From the NCBI GenBank assembly GCA_021775615.1, contig JAJFHL010000130.1, positions 1 to 34,807 of the forward strand: a stretch of DNA of 34,807 nucleotides. The letters are read 5' to 3'. Positions 1 through 6,747 of this stretch are shown here, piece after piece (position 1 is the first letter of the stretch; every line of letters begins with the position of its first letter). The position numbers and the translations under genes are program-made. This DNA comes from Hyphomicrobiales bacterium. Its GTDB lineage: Bacteria > Pseudomonadota > Alphaproteobacteria > Rhizobiales > JAJFHB01. The notes under the pieces were generated by a model. That model was given only the letters and a program-made list of their open reading frames with translations. It made no database searches and was not told where the DNA came from.

Positions 1-872
1 GACAGGCTGAGCAGCAGACCGATCATGCAGAGAGCCGCCACCGAGAGGATTGTCGGCGAAGCCCGGCCCACCGCATGCCAGTCGATCAGGCCGAGCATGC
101 CGGGTCCCGGCAGCACGCGCCCGTCACCCTCCGGCAGCACGGGCAGGTGGCCGAGCGCCTGCGCCCCCGCAACATCCATTTCCAGCGCCATGAGCACGGC
201 ATAGAACACCGCGGCGGCGGCGATCATCACACAGGGAATGGTCGCGGGATGCGGAAAGCGCTGCAGCGCCGCCAGCATGACCGCGGCGAAGACGATCGCG
301 GGAACAAGCCGCGTCAGTATGTCGGGATCGCGCACCGCATCGATGAACTCCCAGCCGACATCGTGTCCGGTCAGCATCGCCATGGCGCCGTTCACCAGCA
401 GCCAGCCCGTGCCGGCGAGGAAGCCGGCGACCACCGGATAGGGCAGGAAGCGCACAAGCCGACCGAGGCCGAGGCGCCCGGTGGTCCAGAACAGGACCCC
501 GGTCGCCACACTCGAGACGCCAAGCATGGCAAGCGCGGTTGCCACCTTTACGTCGCCCGGTGCATCGAGCTGCGTCGCCATGACGGCGGTTGCGGTGGCG
601 AGAATGGCGATGGTGCTTTCCTGCACCAGGGCGACGGAGTTGGGCTGCGTGCTTCTCAGCGCAACGAACGCCGCCAGCACCGCCCCGCCCAGCAGCATCA
701 CCCCAACGCCCATTCCAAGCCCGGCAACAAGCGGCCCGGCGAACAGCAGCGACGCGACCGCCAGGCCCGAGCCGATATTGTCGAGCCCGGCAATGGTGCC
801 GACCATCACCGGCGCCAGCCAGCGGCTCGCGCCGGCCGGTCGATCCGGTTGTTTTGGGCTCGTAACAGACAT
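1..872 (-). CDS. SulP-family anion permease, N-terminal part (cut by window edge)
   Basis: Reading down from an ATG at 870-872 gives about 290 residues with no stop before the window edge, so the C-terminal part is missing. The sequence is strongly hydrophobic. It opens with a short polar tail and then a membrane segment containing GTIAGLDNIGSGLAVASLLF, and it has the stretch RFLPYPVVAGFLAGTGWLL near residue 135, which is typical of SulP (SLC26-like) permeases. Members move sulfate or other inorganic anions through the inner membrane. Many carry a C-terminal STAS domain, or STAS plus cyclic-nucleotide-binding domain, which would lie outside this window. No strong ribosome binding site is seen, only GGGA before the ATG. 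The substrate is not known. The family call is fairly firm; the start is less so. Confidence 0.8.
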   Translation of the reverse strand, partial: MSVTSPKQPDRPAGASRWLAPVMVGTIAGLDNIGSGLAVASLLFAGPLVAGLGMGVGVMLLGGAVLAAFVALRSTQPNSVALVQESTIAILATATAVMATQLDAPGDVKVATALAMLGVSSVATGVLFWTTGRLGLGRLVRFLPYPVVAGFLAGTGWLLVNGAMAMLTGHDVGWEFIDAVRDPDILTRLVPAIVFAAVMLAALQRFPHPATIPCVMIAAAAVFYAVLMALEMDVAGAQALGHLPVLPEGDGRVLPGPGMLGLIDWHAVGRASPTILSVAALCMIGLLLSL

Positions 873-1088
873 GGAGCATCCCAGGGCCGCAGCCACGGCA
901 CTGCCGGGCGGTTGCCGTGTCGGCAGCGTTCCAGCAGGCATCAAATTGAGCGAATCCGGGCGCGACAATAGTCGGGACGCCAAGGGATGGAAAGCCTGTT
1001 ATGCGATTGCGTGCCTTGCCGTCGTCGCGCAGCGAATTGGCGTGCATCAGGAATGCAGAATAGTTCCACAATCTGCAGAATTTGCCCT

Positions 1089-1117
1089 TTCCACCTCAGG
1101 TGCGTTGCTTCTATACT
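1089..1117 (+). promoter_or_regulatory. Possible sigma70-type promoter for the EEP pair
   Basis: TATACT at 1112-1117 is a good -10 hexamer. TTCCAC at 1089-1094 sits 17 bp upstream as a weak -35. It lies about 35 bp before the start of the first EEP gene, in the 280-bp gap after the divergent SulP gene. The rest of that gap shows no gene and no clear hairpin. The assignment is by eye only. Confidence 0.3.
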
Positions 1118-1152
1118 ACTCTTGGTTGATTGAATCATTCGGGGGCAACGAA

Positions 1153-2037
1153 ATGAGTTTTCTTCAAATCGCAAGCTGGAATATAGAACATCTTTCCGGA
1201 GCGAGCCGTAAACAAAAGTCTCAAAGCGCCTTTGCACTGGCCGAACACATAGAAATGGCTGGTATTGACATCGTCGTGTTGCAGGAAATCTACGTCACGC
1301 ATCAAGAAGATGGTGAACGACGCAACAAAGAACTCGACCGGGTTACCGAGCTGCTGCAGGAACACCTCGGAGTGCCCTGGGCCTATAAGATACTTCCCAA
1401 TCGCAAGGACGGCGACAAGTCTCAGCTCTGCTGCGTGATGTGGAACACGGCGCGGGTTGAGAAAACCGGCGAGATGAAAATTGATGTGCCGCATAAGGAC
1501 GGAGATGACCACCTCTGGGACAGGGCACCGCATGCGCTCAAATTCACCATGCTCATGGATGTCTGGCATAAGGTCGGTGGTGAATGGGAGCAACAGGAAC
1601 AGGCCAAGAGCCTGGTGGTTGTCCCGCTGCATATGAAGTCGAACTATGGTGGACCCACCAAGTCCAAACGTATTCGCCGCAAAGAAGCAGAGGCACTTTG
1701 TGGCAAGCTTGACGAGGTTCGCGCGGCCATGGATGAAAGTCTGATCTTGATCGGCGACACCAATTGCCTGAACGCGGATGAACCGGCAATCGAGGCGTTT
1801 ATCGACAACGGCCTCGTCGATCTCAACAACACCGACGCCGCCACCTACTGGAGCAAGAGCTACGGCGAATCTCCATTTGACCGGGCCTTCGTGGCGGTGG
1901 ACCGCCCTGAATTCAAGTACACGCGGCAGTATGTTTTAAGATCTTCCGACTTGGAGCGGCACGACCGGTTCCTTTCAGACCACTACATGATCAAGATCAG
2001 CGTCAAGACCTATCTGGACGATGCGGATCCACGTTAG
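1153..2037 (+). CDS. Endonuclease/exonuclease/phosphatase (EEP) family protein 1
   Basis: A 294-residue protein with the ordered catalytic motifs of the EEP (DNase I-like) fold: WN at residues 9-10, QE with E45, H160 in PLHMKSN, GDTN at 201-204 (D202, N204), and SDH at 275-277. All expected Mg2+-binding and catalytic residues are present, so it should be an active phosphodiesterase, either a nuclease or a phosphatase. The substrate cannot be told from sequence. There is no signal peptide, so it is probably cytoplasmic. The ATG at 1153 follows GGGGGC at a suitable distance. The frame stays open upstream to 481, but that part lacks family similarity and lies opposite the SulP gene. A second EEP gene starts 93 bp downstream on the same strand. 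Codon use looks more AT-rich than most neighbours, a hint of separate origin. Confidence 0.8.
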   Translation: MSFLQIASWNIEHLSGASRKQKSQSAFALAEHIEMAGIDIVVLQEIYVTHQEDGERRNKELDRVTELLQEHLGVPWAYKILPNRKDGDKSQLCCVMWNTARVEKTGEMKIDVPHKDGDDHLWDRAPHALKFTMLMDVWHKVGGEWEQQEQAKSLVVVPLHMKSNYGGPTKSKRIRRKEAEALCGKLDEVRAAMDESLILIGDTNCLNADEPAIEAFIDNGLVDLNNTDAATYWSKSYGESPFDRAFVAVDRPEFKYTRQYVLRSSDLERHDRFLSDHYMIKISVKTYLDDADPR

Positions 2038-2130
2038 CTGCTAGTTGGTTCAGCGGACGTGCGTCGGTATTGCGGCGCGCCACAACTGAAATGGCACGCG
2101 GACGGACGCACTACGAAGCGAGATTGATCG

Positions 2131-3333
2131 ATGGCGCAATACTGGAAACTCAGAACAATTCGGAATAGAAAGCATCGCGCCCACGTCTCGCGGCGACTGC
2201 GTGCACTGCGCGAACAAATGAACGAACAGGTCACGAAGAAGACGAGCGAGCACGATCTTCGGCTTGCCACCTGGAATTTAATGCACTTCGGCAATGGCGG
2301 CGGATATTGGCGCAACACAGACGCGTTGCTCTACATTTCGGAGATCATCGACCACTTCGACTTGGTTGCATTACAGGAAATCAATACAAATCCCGAGCAA
2401 ATCGAGGACCTTGTGGAGCATTATCTCGGTTCCGAGTGGGACTACATAGTGACCGACACCACAGGCGGTGACCTTGGCAATGACGAGCGTATGGCATTCG
2501 TCTATCGAAAGGGCAAAGTTCAGTTCTCAAGGCTTGCTGGTGAAATCGTTCTACCCGACGGGCAGACGATTGTCGGTGAATCCGGCGTGACGAACACCAA
2601 GGAACATGAAAGCCATCATCAGTTCGCTCGGTCTCCCTTTGTGGTCGGCTTCCAATGCGGTTGGTTTGATTTCAAGCTCTGCACGGTTCATATCTACTTC
2701 GGTAACCCGCCCAAGCGTCCTGCCGCAATGTCCAAGCAGGAATACCGGCAGCTCAAGGCGGACTATATGACAATGCGCAAGACTGAAATCCGGAAGCTCG
2801 CGGAGTATCTGGCTGACCGTCAGAAATTGGAACGGAGGCGCGAACTCGCCTGGTTGAAGGAAAAAGGGTGGGACACCGAACAGAGCAAGGCAAACTACAT
2901 TCTGCTCGGTGACTTCAACATTGTATCCCCAGAACATGAGACAATGGCCGCACTCAAGGATGCCGGCTTTGAGATCCCCGAAGGGATGGAGGAATTGCCG
3001 ACCACGCTGGGCAAGACAAAGGCCTTCTACGATCAGATCGCGCATCGGCTGGGCGATCGGCGCGTGCAGCATCGTTTAAGCGGCAGCGTCAACTTCCGTG
3101 AGTCGGTGTTTCGCGAAGTGGATGCCGCGCACTACATCGACGTTGTCCGCGATCCCTTTGTCACGGGCGCAGAGAAGAACATTTCCCGCTCGCGCGAGCA
3201 GCAGGTGGCATACTTCAACAAGTACCGCTTCAAGAACCAGATGTCCGATCACCAGTTGCTGTGGTCGGCATTCAAGGTCGATTTGGCGGAGCGTTACCTT
3301 GAAAGCATCGAGAAAGAAGCGCTGTCAGATTAA
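2131..3333 (+). CDS. Endonuclease/exonuclease/phosphatase (EEP) family protein 2
   Basis: A 400-residue protein. Residues 1-40 are basic and probably helical. The EEP domain follows, with WN at 48-49, QE with E83, H187 in CTVHIYFG, GDFN at 260-263, D301 in FYDQIA, and SDH at 372-374. Between the histidine and GDFN there is a long charged helical insert (about 200-250, rich in K, R and E). This is unlike EEP protein 1, so the two are not a simple recent duplication. All core catalytic residues are kept. The ATG at 2131 has only a weak GCGAG upstream, and M30 at 2218 is a possible later start. The gene follows EEP 1 by 93 bp and probably shares its transcript. The substrate is unknown; a nucleic-acid or phosphoester target fits the fold. 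Confidence 0.78.
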   Translation: MAQYWKLRTIRNRKHRAHVSRRLRALREQMNEQVTKKTSEHDLRLATWNLMHFGNGGGYWRNTDALLYISEIIDHFDLVALQEINTNPEQIEDLVEHYLGSEWDYIVTDTTGGDLGNDERMAFVYRKGKVQFSRLAGEIVLPDGQTIVGESGVTNTKEHESHHQFARSPFVVGFQCGWFDFKLCTVHIYFGNPPKRPAAMSKQEYRQLKADYMTMRKTEIRKLAEYLADRQKLERRRELAWLKEKGWDTEQSKANYILLGDFNIVSPEHETMAALKDAGFEIPEGMEELPTTLGKTKAFYDQIAHRLGDRRVQHRLSGSVNFRESVFREVDAAHYIDVVRDPFVTGAEKNISRSREQQVAYFNKYRFKNQMSDHQLLWSAFKVDLAERYLESIEKEALSD

Positions 3334-3421
3334 ATGCAGCCACAAATCGGTGCGAAATTGCCATATTGTAGCAAAACTTTACTGGAATACCGGTTAGGGC
3401 GAGCCCGGCGGAGGTATTTCA

Positions 3422-4072
3422 TTGAATGTGAAACTGATCAAAACCATCGCGGTTTCACCGGTCGTGAGGTCCTTGAGTATCGCGGCGACGGCGCTATGCG
3501 CCGGATTGGTCTGTGGTCACGTGCTCGATGCGGCGCGCGCCGAAACGGTGCAGATCTCGCCCATCTACAGCGCCACCGGGCCGGCCCGCGTTGGCGGCCC
3601 GTTTACGCTGATCGGCACCGGGGGCGAGATGGTCAGCAATGAGGACTTTCGCGGCAAATACATGCTGGTCTATTTCGGCTACACTTGGTGCCCGGATGTC
3701 TGTCCGGGCGAACTCCAGAAGGTGTCCGACGCGCTCGATGAGTTGGGCGATCTTGCTGTCCGGGTGCAGCCCCTGTTCATCACCATAGACCCGGAACGCG
3801 ACACTGCGGCCGTGCTGGCCGAGTACGCATCGCATTTCCATCGCTCGCTGATCGGCCTGACCGGCACCCGAGAGCAGATCAAAAGCGCCGCCAAGACCTA
3901 CCGCGTCCTCACCCGCAAGGATCCGAGGGCGGCCGGCAAGGACTATCTCATTGCCCACACCAGCAACGTGTTTCTCATGGACCAAGAGGGCCGCTACGTC
4001 GCCCACTTCCCCTATGGCTTCACGGTGGCGCAGATGGTGGCGGGACTGAAGGGGCATCTTGATGACCGGTGA
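3422..4072 (+). CDS. SCO1/SenC-family copper chaperone
   Basis: A 216-residue protein with a membrane anchor or signal segment at about residues 16-40 and then a thioredoxin-like SCO domain. The copper ligands of the family are present: C90 and C94 in WCPDVC, and H179 in LIAHTSNV. SCO proteins deliver copper to the CuA centre of cytochrome c oxidase, or act in periplasmic copper and thiol redox work; here it would face the periplasm. The start is a TTG at 3422. It has a good GGAGG (3410-3414) at 7-nt spacing, while the in-frame GTG at 3428 is too far from that site. The next gene overlaps its end, so the two are translated together. No cytochrome oxidase gene lies nearby, so the exact client is open. 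Confidence 0.88.
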   Translation: MNVKLIKTIAVSPVVRSLSIAATALCAGLVCGHVLDAARAETVQISPIYSATGPARVGGPFTLIGTGGEMVSNEDFRGKYMLVYFGYTWCPDVCPGELQKVSDALDELGDLAVRVQPLFITIDPERDTAAVLAEYASHFHRSLIGLTGTREQIKSAAKTYRVLTRKDPRAAGKDYLIAHTSNVFLMDQEGRYVAHFPYGFTVAQMVAGLKGHLDDR

Positions 4073-4622
4073 CGGGAGTGGTGGCAAGAGTATGATCGGG
4101 CTTCGCGTGATTTATCCGATGCTTGCAGCCGTTGCGCTGTCGGGCGGCCTTGATCGACCGGCTTCGGGCACCGAGTTTCGCGGCGTTCAACTGGGCATGA
4201 GCGAGAAGCAGGCCCTGGCGCAGGTCGAGGCCATTGCGCCTGGCGCATTCGTCGGGCCGCTGTGCACCGGCAACAAGGGAGTGGGATCCTATCTCGACCA
4301 TGACGGCCTCGACTGGCAGATCATGGCGCATCGGGGCGAGGGCGAGGTACGCGAGATCAAGCTGTTCCGGTTCGACCGCGCCGGCACGGGCACGACGCAG
4401 GCCTGCCAAGCGCGCTTTCGCCGGCTGCTGGACGAACAGCGCGCGAAACACCCGGCCGCGCAATGGCAAACCGCGATGGAGGAGGGCGGCCGGCATTCGA
4501 TCAAGGGCCGAGTCCACACAACCCTGCCCGACAGCACGACCGTCCAACTGTCGGTCGAACGGCTGGACTGGGACAAGGCGCGCTGCATGATCGAGCTGCT
4601 CATCTCACGCGACGGCGGCTAA
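4062..4622 (+). CDS. Small exported protein of unknown function, coupled to SCO
   Basis: About 186 residues. A hydrophobic N-terminal stretch (MIGLRVIYPMLAAVALSGG) suggests a signal peptide, and the remainder is soluble and mixed alpha/beta in character, with three cysteines. I do not recognise the family. The start at 4062 is preferred because AAGGGG (4049-4054) lies 7 nt upstream; it overlaps the SCO gene by 11 bp. An ATG at 4092 would give a cleaner signal peptide and is a real alternative. The tight overlap with the SCO gene suggests a related periplasmic job, but that is inference from position only. Confidence 0.65.
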   Translation: MTGDGSGGKSMIGLRVIYPMLAAVALSGGLDRPASGTEFRGVQLGMSEKQALAQVEAIAPGAFVGPLCTGNKGVGSYLDHDGLDWQIMAHRGEGEVREIKLFRFDRAGTGTTQACQARFRRLLDEQRAKHPAAQWQTAMEEGGRHSIKGRVHTTLPDSTTVQLSVERLDWDKARCMIELLISRDGG

Positions 4623-4661
4623 CTCTGTTCATACTTTTGCTGAGAGCCCTGCGGCAACGTG

Positions 4662-5075
4662 TCAGTGCTCACTCTCGCACAGCTCGTGATCCGCCAGAGC
4701 GCGAATGACGTTGCAGTCGCCGATCTGGTCCGCGTCGCACACTGACGCGATCCGCGTGAGTTCCTTTTCCAATCGCCGCAATTGCGCGATCCGTTTCCGG
4801 GTCGACGTCAGATGAGAGGCGGCAATTTCGTGCGCGTCCGAACAGGGCATGGCGGGGTTTTCACTCAGCCTTATCAGGTCGCGAATGGCGTCGAGCGGCA
4901 ACCCCAGGGCCCGTGCGTGACGTACGAATGACAGGCGCTCCAGCGCGCTTTTCGCGTACCGCCGCTGATTGCCCGGCGAACGCTCCGGCGCTTCGATCAA
5001 TCCGATTTGCTCGTAGTAACGGATGGTCGGGATCTTGGTTCCGGTGCGGCGCGAAAGATCGCCAATCGACAGCAT
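4662..5075 (-). CDS. MerR-family regulator, probably thiol- or metal-sensing
   Basis: A 137-residue protein with the MerR layout: winged HTH at residues 1-70 (IGDLSRRTGTKIPTIRYYEQ, then GNQRRY), a long dimerisation helix at about 80-112, and a short C-terminal tail. Cysteines at 78, 113, 121 and 133 lie where ZntR/CueR-like members bind metal (a Cys near 78 and a pair after the helix), so a metal or thiol-reactive signal is likely. The ATG at 5075 has AAGGGG at good spacing. It diverges from the membrane methyltransferase gene and should control that promoter (5086-5116), where MerR proteins twist DNA between over-spaced -35 and -10 boxes. The actual inducer is not known. Confidence 0.85.
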   Translation of the reverse strand: MLSIGDLSRRTGTKIPTIRYYEQIGLIEAPERSPGNQRRYAKSALERLSFVRHARALGLPLDAIRDLIRLSENPAMPCSDAHEIAASHLTSTRKRIAQLRRLEKELTRIASVCDADQIGDCNVIRALADHELCESEH

Positions 5076-5085
5076 GAGAAACCCC

Positions 5086-5116
5086 TTGTACCTCTAGTTA
5101 CTAGAGGATTTATGGT
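5086..5116 (+). promoter_or_regulatory. MerR-type promoter with 19-bp spacer and palindromic operator
   Basis: TTGTAC (5086-5091) and TATGGT (5111-5116) are separated by exactly 19 bp, the long spacing typical of MerR-controlled promoters. The spacer holds a perfect dyad, CCTCTAG-TTA-CTAGAGG (5091-5107). It points toward the methyltransferase gene and lies just upstream of the divergent MerR gene. The match to the MerR promoter design is very good. Confidence 0.85.
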
Positions 5117-5175
5117 GTGCGCATGATGATGTGCAACATAAAACTTTCCCCGTCCGTTCCCCGCCTTGCTCCGCA

Positions 5176-5751
5176 ATGCGCCGGACGCGCAGGGGCAGGC
5201 CCGTGCTGATCCTCGCGGCAATCATCGGTTGGGCGGCGCTGGCCGCCATGCTCGCCATGATCGCGTGGTCGCTCGTCCGGCCGGACAAAAGGCTGTGGCC
5301 GCCATTGCAGCCGTCGACGCCAAGCAAGATTGTGGTCTGGCTCCTGACCCTTGCCATCTTCGCCAGCGCGCTCTTCTTGGGCGTCGCCGACTGGAACGCG
5401 CTGTCGTTGCCCGCCGCCGTCAGATGGAGTGTCGGGCTCCCGCTCATCATGGCTGGAAACGCTGTGGTCTGGGCCGGCGTCGCGAAAATCGGCATGGCGG
5501 CGACCAGCGGAGACGCCGACCGCCTGATGACAGACGGCCTCTACCGCTACTCGAGGAACCCGCAATACACCGCCGATATGGCCATTCTTCTCGGCTGGGG
5601 CGTGCTCTCGGCCTCTCTGTGGGCTCTGCCGGTCATCCTTGGCGGCATCGCCGCCCTCCTCGCCGCCCCGTTTGCCGAGGAACCGTGGCTGGAAAATACC
5701 TATGGCGACCGCTATGCCGCCTATCGCAAGGCAACCCGGCGATATCTGTGA
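5176..5751 (+). CDS. Membrane methyltransferase of the isoprenylcysteine carboxyl methyltransferase (ICMT/PEMT) type
   Basis: About 191 residues with four or five membrane segments. The C-terminal third carries the signature of small SAM-dependent membrane methyltransferases: DGLYRYSRNPQYTA, then EEPWLENTYGDRYAAYRK. These enzymes methylate a lipid, thiol or carboxyl group at the inner membrane; the substrate here is unknown. The start is uncertain. ATG 5176 gives a compact basic N-terminus but has no clear ribosome site. GTG 5131 in the same frame would add 15 residues and would lie almost at the predicted transcript start. The gene sits under the MerR-type promoter, so it is probably induced by the signal that the MerR protein senses. 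Confidence 0.78.
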   Translation: MRRTRRGRPVLILAAIIGWAALAAMLAMIAWSLVRPDKRLWPPLQPSTPSKIVVWLLTLAIFASALFLGVADWNALSLPAAVRWSVGLPLIMAGNAVVWAGVAKIGMAATSGDADRLMTDGLYRYSRNPQYTADMAILLGWGVLSASLWALPVILGGIAALLAAPFAEEPWLENTYGDRYAAYRKATRRYL

Positions 5752-5993
5752 TCGAGTGTGGCCCTTGGCCAGATCGCGCACAATCGGAGAATACGGTGAT
5801 CGTACACAAGACGCGGACTAACGACCATCCGCCTCAGATACGACGCCGATCAAAGTGCGCCGCTAATCCAGTCCGCTGGTTTTCAGACAGTTGCTCTGGT
5901 TGAGGACATTGACCGCCCGGACATGATCTGCATCAAAACCTCTCCCGCCGATCTGCGCCTTTATGGATCTCAAGGTTCCTTTAGGAGAGAACG

Positions 5994-6443
5994 ATGGACA
6001 AGACGCTTCGCGACCAGATTACTTCCATTATCGATGATGTTGACGACATGACGCTCGCGACGATCCGCGAGGACGGGTATCCGCAAGCGACCACGGTCAG
6101 CTATATGAATGACGGGCTCACCCTCTATTTCATGACGACCGCAGACAGTCAGAAGGCGCAAAACATCGCCCGCAACAACAAGGTCTCCCTGACCATAAAC
6201 CGCGACTACGAAACATGGGACGACATCGAGGGTCTGTCCATGGGCGCCATCGCGGTGTCTATCGGTGATGCGGCGGAACGCGAAAAAATCGGCAACCTGC
6301 TTTTGGCGAAGTTCCCTCAGGCGGCGCAATATGAACCGGCCGACGATGACATCGAACTGGCTTTTTTCCGGATAGAACCGAAGGTCATTTCCATCCTTGA
6401 TTACGGGAAGGGCTTCGGCCACACCGCGCTGGTTGAAGTGTAG
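5994..6443 (+). CDS. Pyridoxamine 5'-phosphate oxidase-like FMN-binding split-barrel protein
   Basis: A 149-residue protein beginning with the segment typical of this fold (MTLATIREDGYPQATTVSYM), followed by YFMTTADSQKAQNIARNNKVSLTI, where the phosphate of the flavin usually binds. Small proteins of this type bind FMN or F420 and act in general stress or cofactor reduction; the exact reaction cannot be assigned. It is not the vitamin B6 enzyme PdxH, which is longer and has a different C-terminus. The ATG has an excellent AGGAGAG site at 5983-5989. It stands alone between gaps of 242 and 304 bp. Confidence 0.82.
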   Translation: MDKTLRDQITSIIDDVDDMTLATIREDGYPQATTVSYMNDGLTLYFMTTADSQKAQNIARNNKVSLTINRDYETWDDIEGLSMGAIAVSIGDAAEREKIGNLLLAKFPQAAQYEPADDDIELAFFRIEPKVISILDYGKGFGHTALVEV

Positions 6444-6561
6444 CCGGCAAGTTTTGAGACACGGCTAATTTGCGCATCGTGTCATGCAGCACGGGACCAC
6501 TACGTTTTCACAAACGGTGGACCGCACTCCCATCCCTAACGGTTAACCCTTCTTCTTAATC

Positions 6562-6576
6562 TTAACCTAAATTTAA
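6562..6576. promoter_or_regulatory. CtrA-like box 1 upstream of nrdJ
   Basis: TTAA-CCTAAAT-TTAA matches the TTAA-N7-TTAA layout of sites bound by the alphaproteobacterial cell-cycle regulator CtrA. It lies in the 304-bp gap 6444-6747, which holds no gene. The gap is unusually rich in TTAA half-sites (also at 6543, 6556 and 6603) for such GC-rich DNA. Confidence 0.5.
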
Positions 6577-6587
6577 GGAAGGGCTTG

Positions 6588-6608
6588 CCGTTAACCGGTA
6601 CTTAACGG
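6588..6608. promoter_or_regulatory. CtrA-like box 2 upstream of nrdJ, inside a perfect inverted repeat
   Basis: TTAA-CCGGTAC-TTAAC fits the full CtrA consensus TTAA-N7-TTAAC. It is extended to perfect 7-bp arms, CCGTTAA (6588-6594) and TTAACGG (6602-6608). It starts 29 bp downstream of box 1 and about 140 bp before the nrdJ start. No cobalamin-riboswitch core or NrdR-box pair was recognised in the gap. Confidence 0.55.
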
Positions 6609-6747
6609 TACTCTTCGCGTGCGGTAGGAGACCGGGGACAACTGATAGAGAGCGCGGAAGGGTCGCCGCGTTCGACGGTTTCTCATCATTACTGTCCATT
6701 GAGGGCGCCGTGCCGCGGGTGCTTGGTGTTTGAGTTGGGGACGGCGG

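Noticed and set aside
75-1071. Long open frames on both strands (75-971 plus; 124-1071 minus)
   Set aside because: Their products are arginine- and histidine-rich without family similarity. They lie in wrong frames of the SulP gene, whose own frame gives a clear membrane protein.
6441-6467. TAGCCG...CGGCTA hairpin after the FMN-split protein
   Set aside because: Short stem, 15-base loop and no T-run; too weak to call a terminator.
6444-6747. Cobalamin riboswitch or NrdR boxes before nrdJ
   Set aside because: Looked for because of the B12 enzyme, but no riboswitch core or pair of NrdR-type palindromes was recognised; only TTAA boxes stand out.
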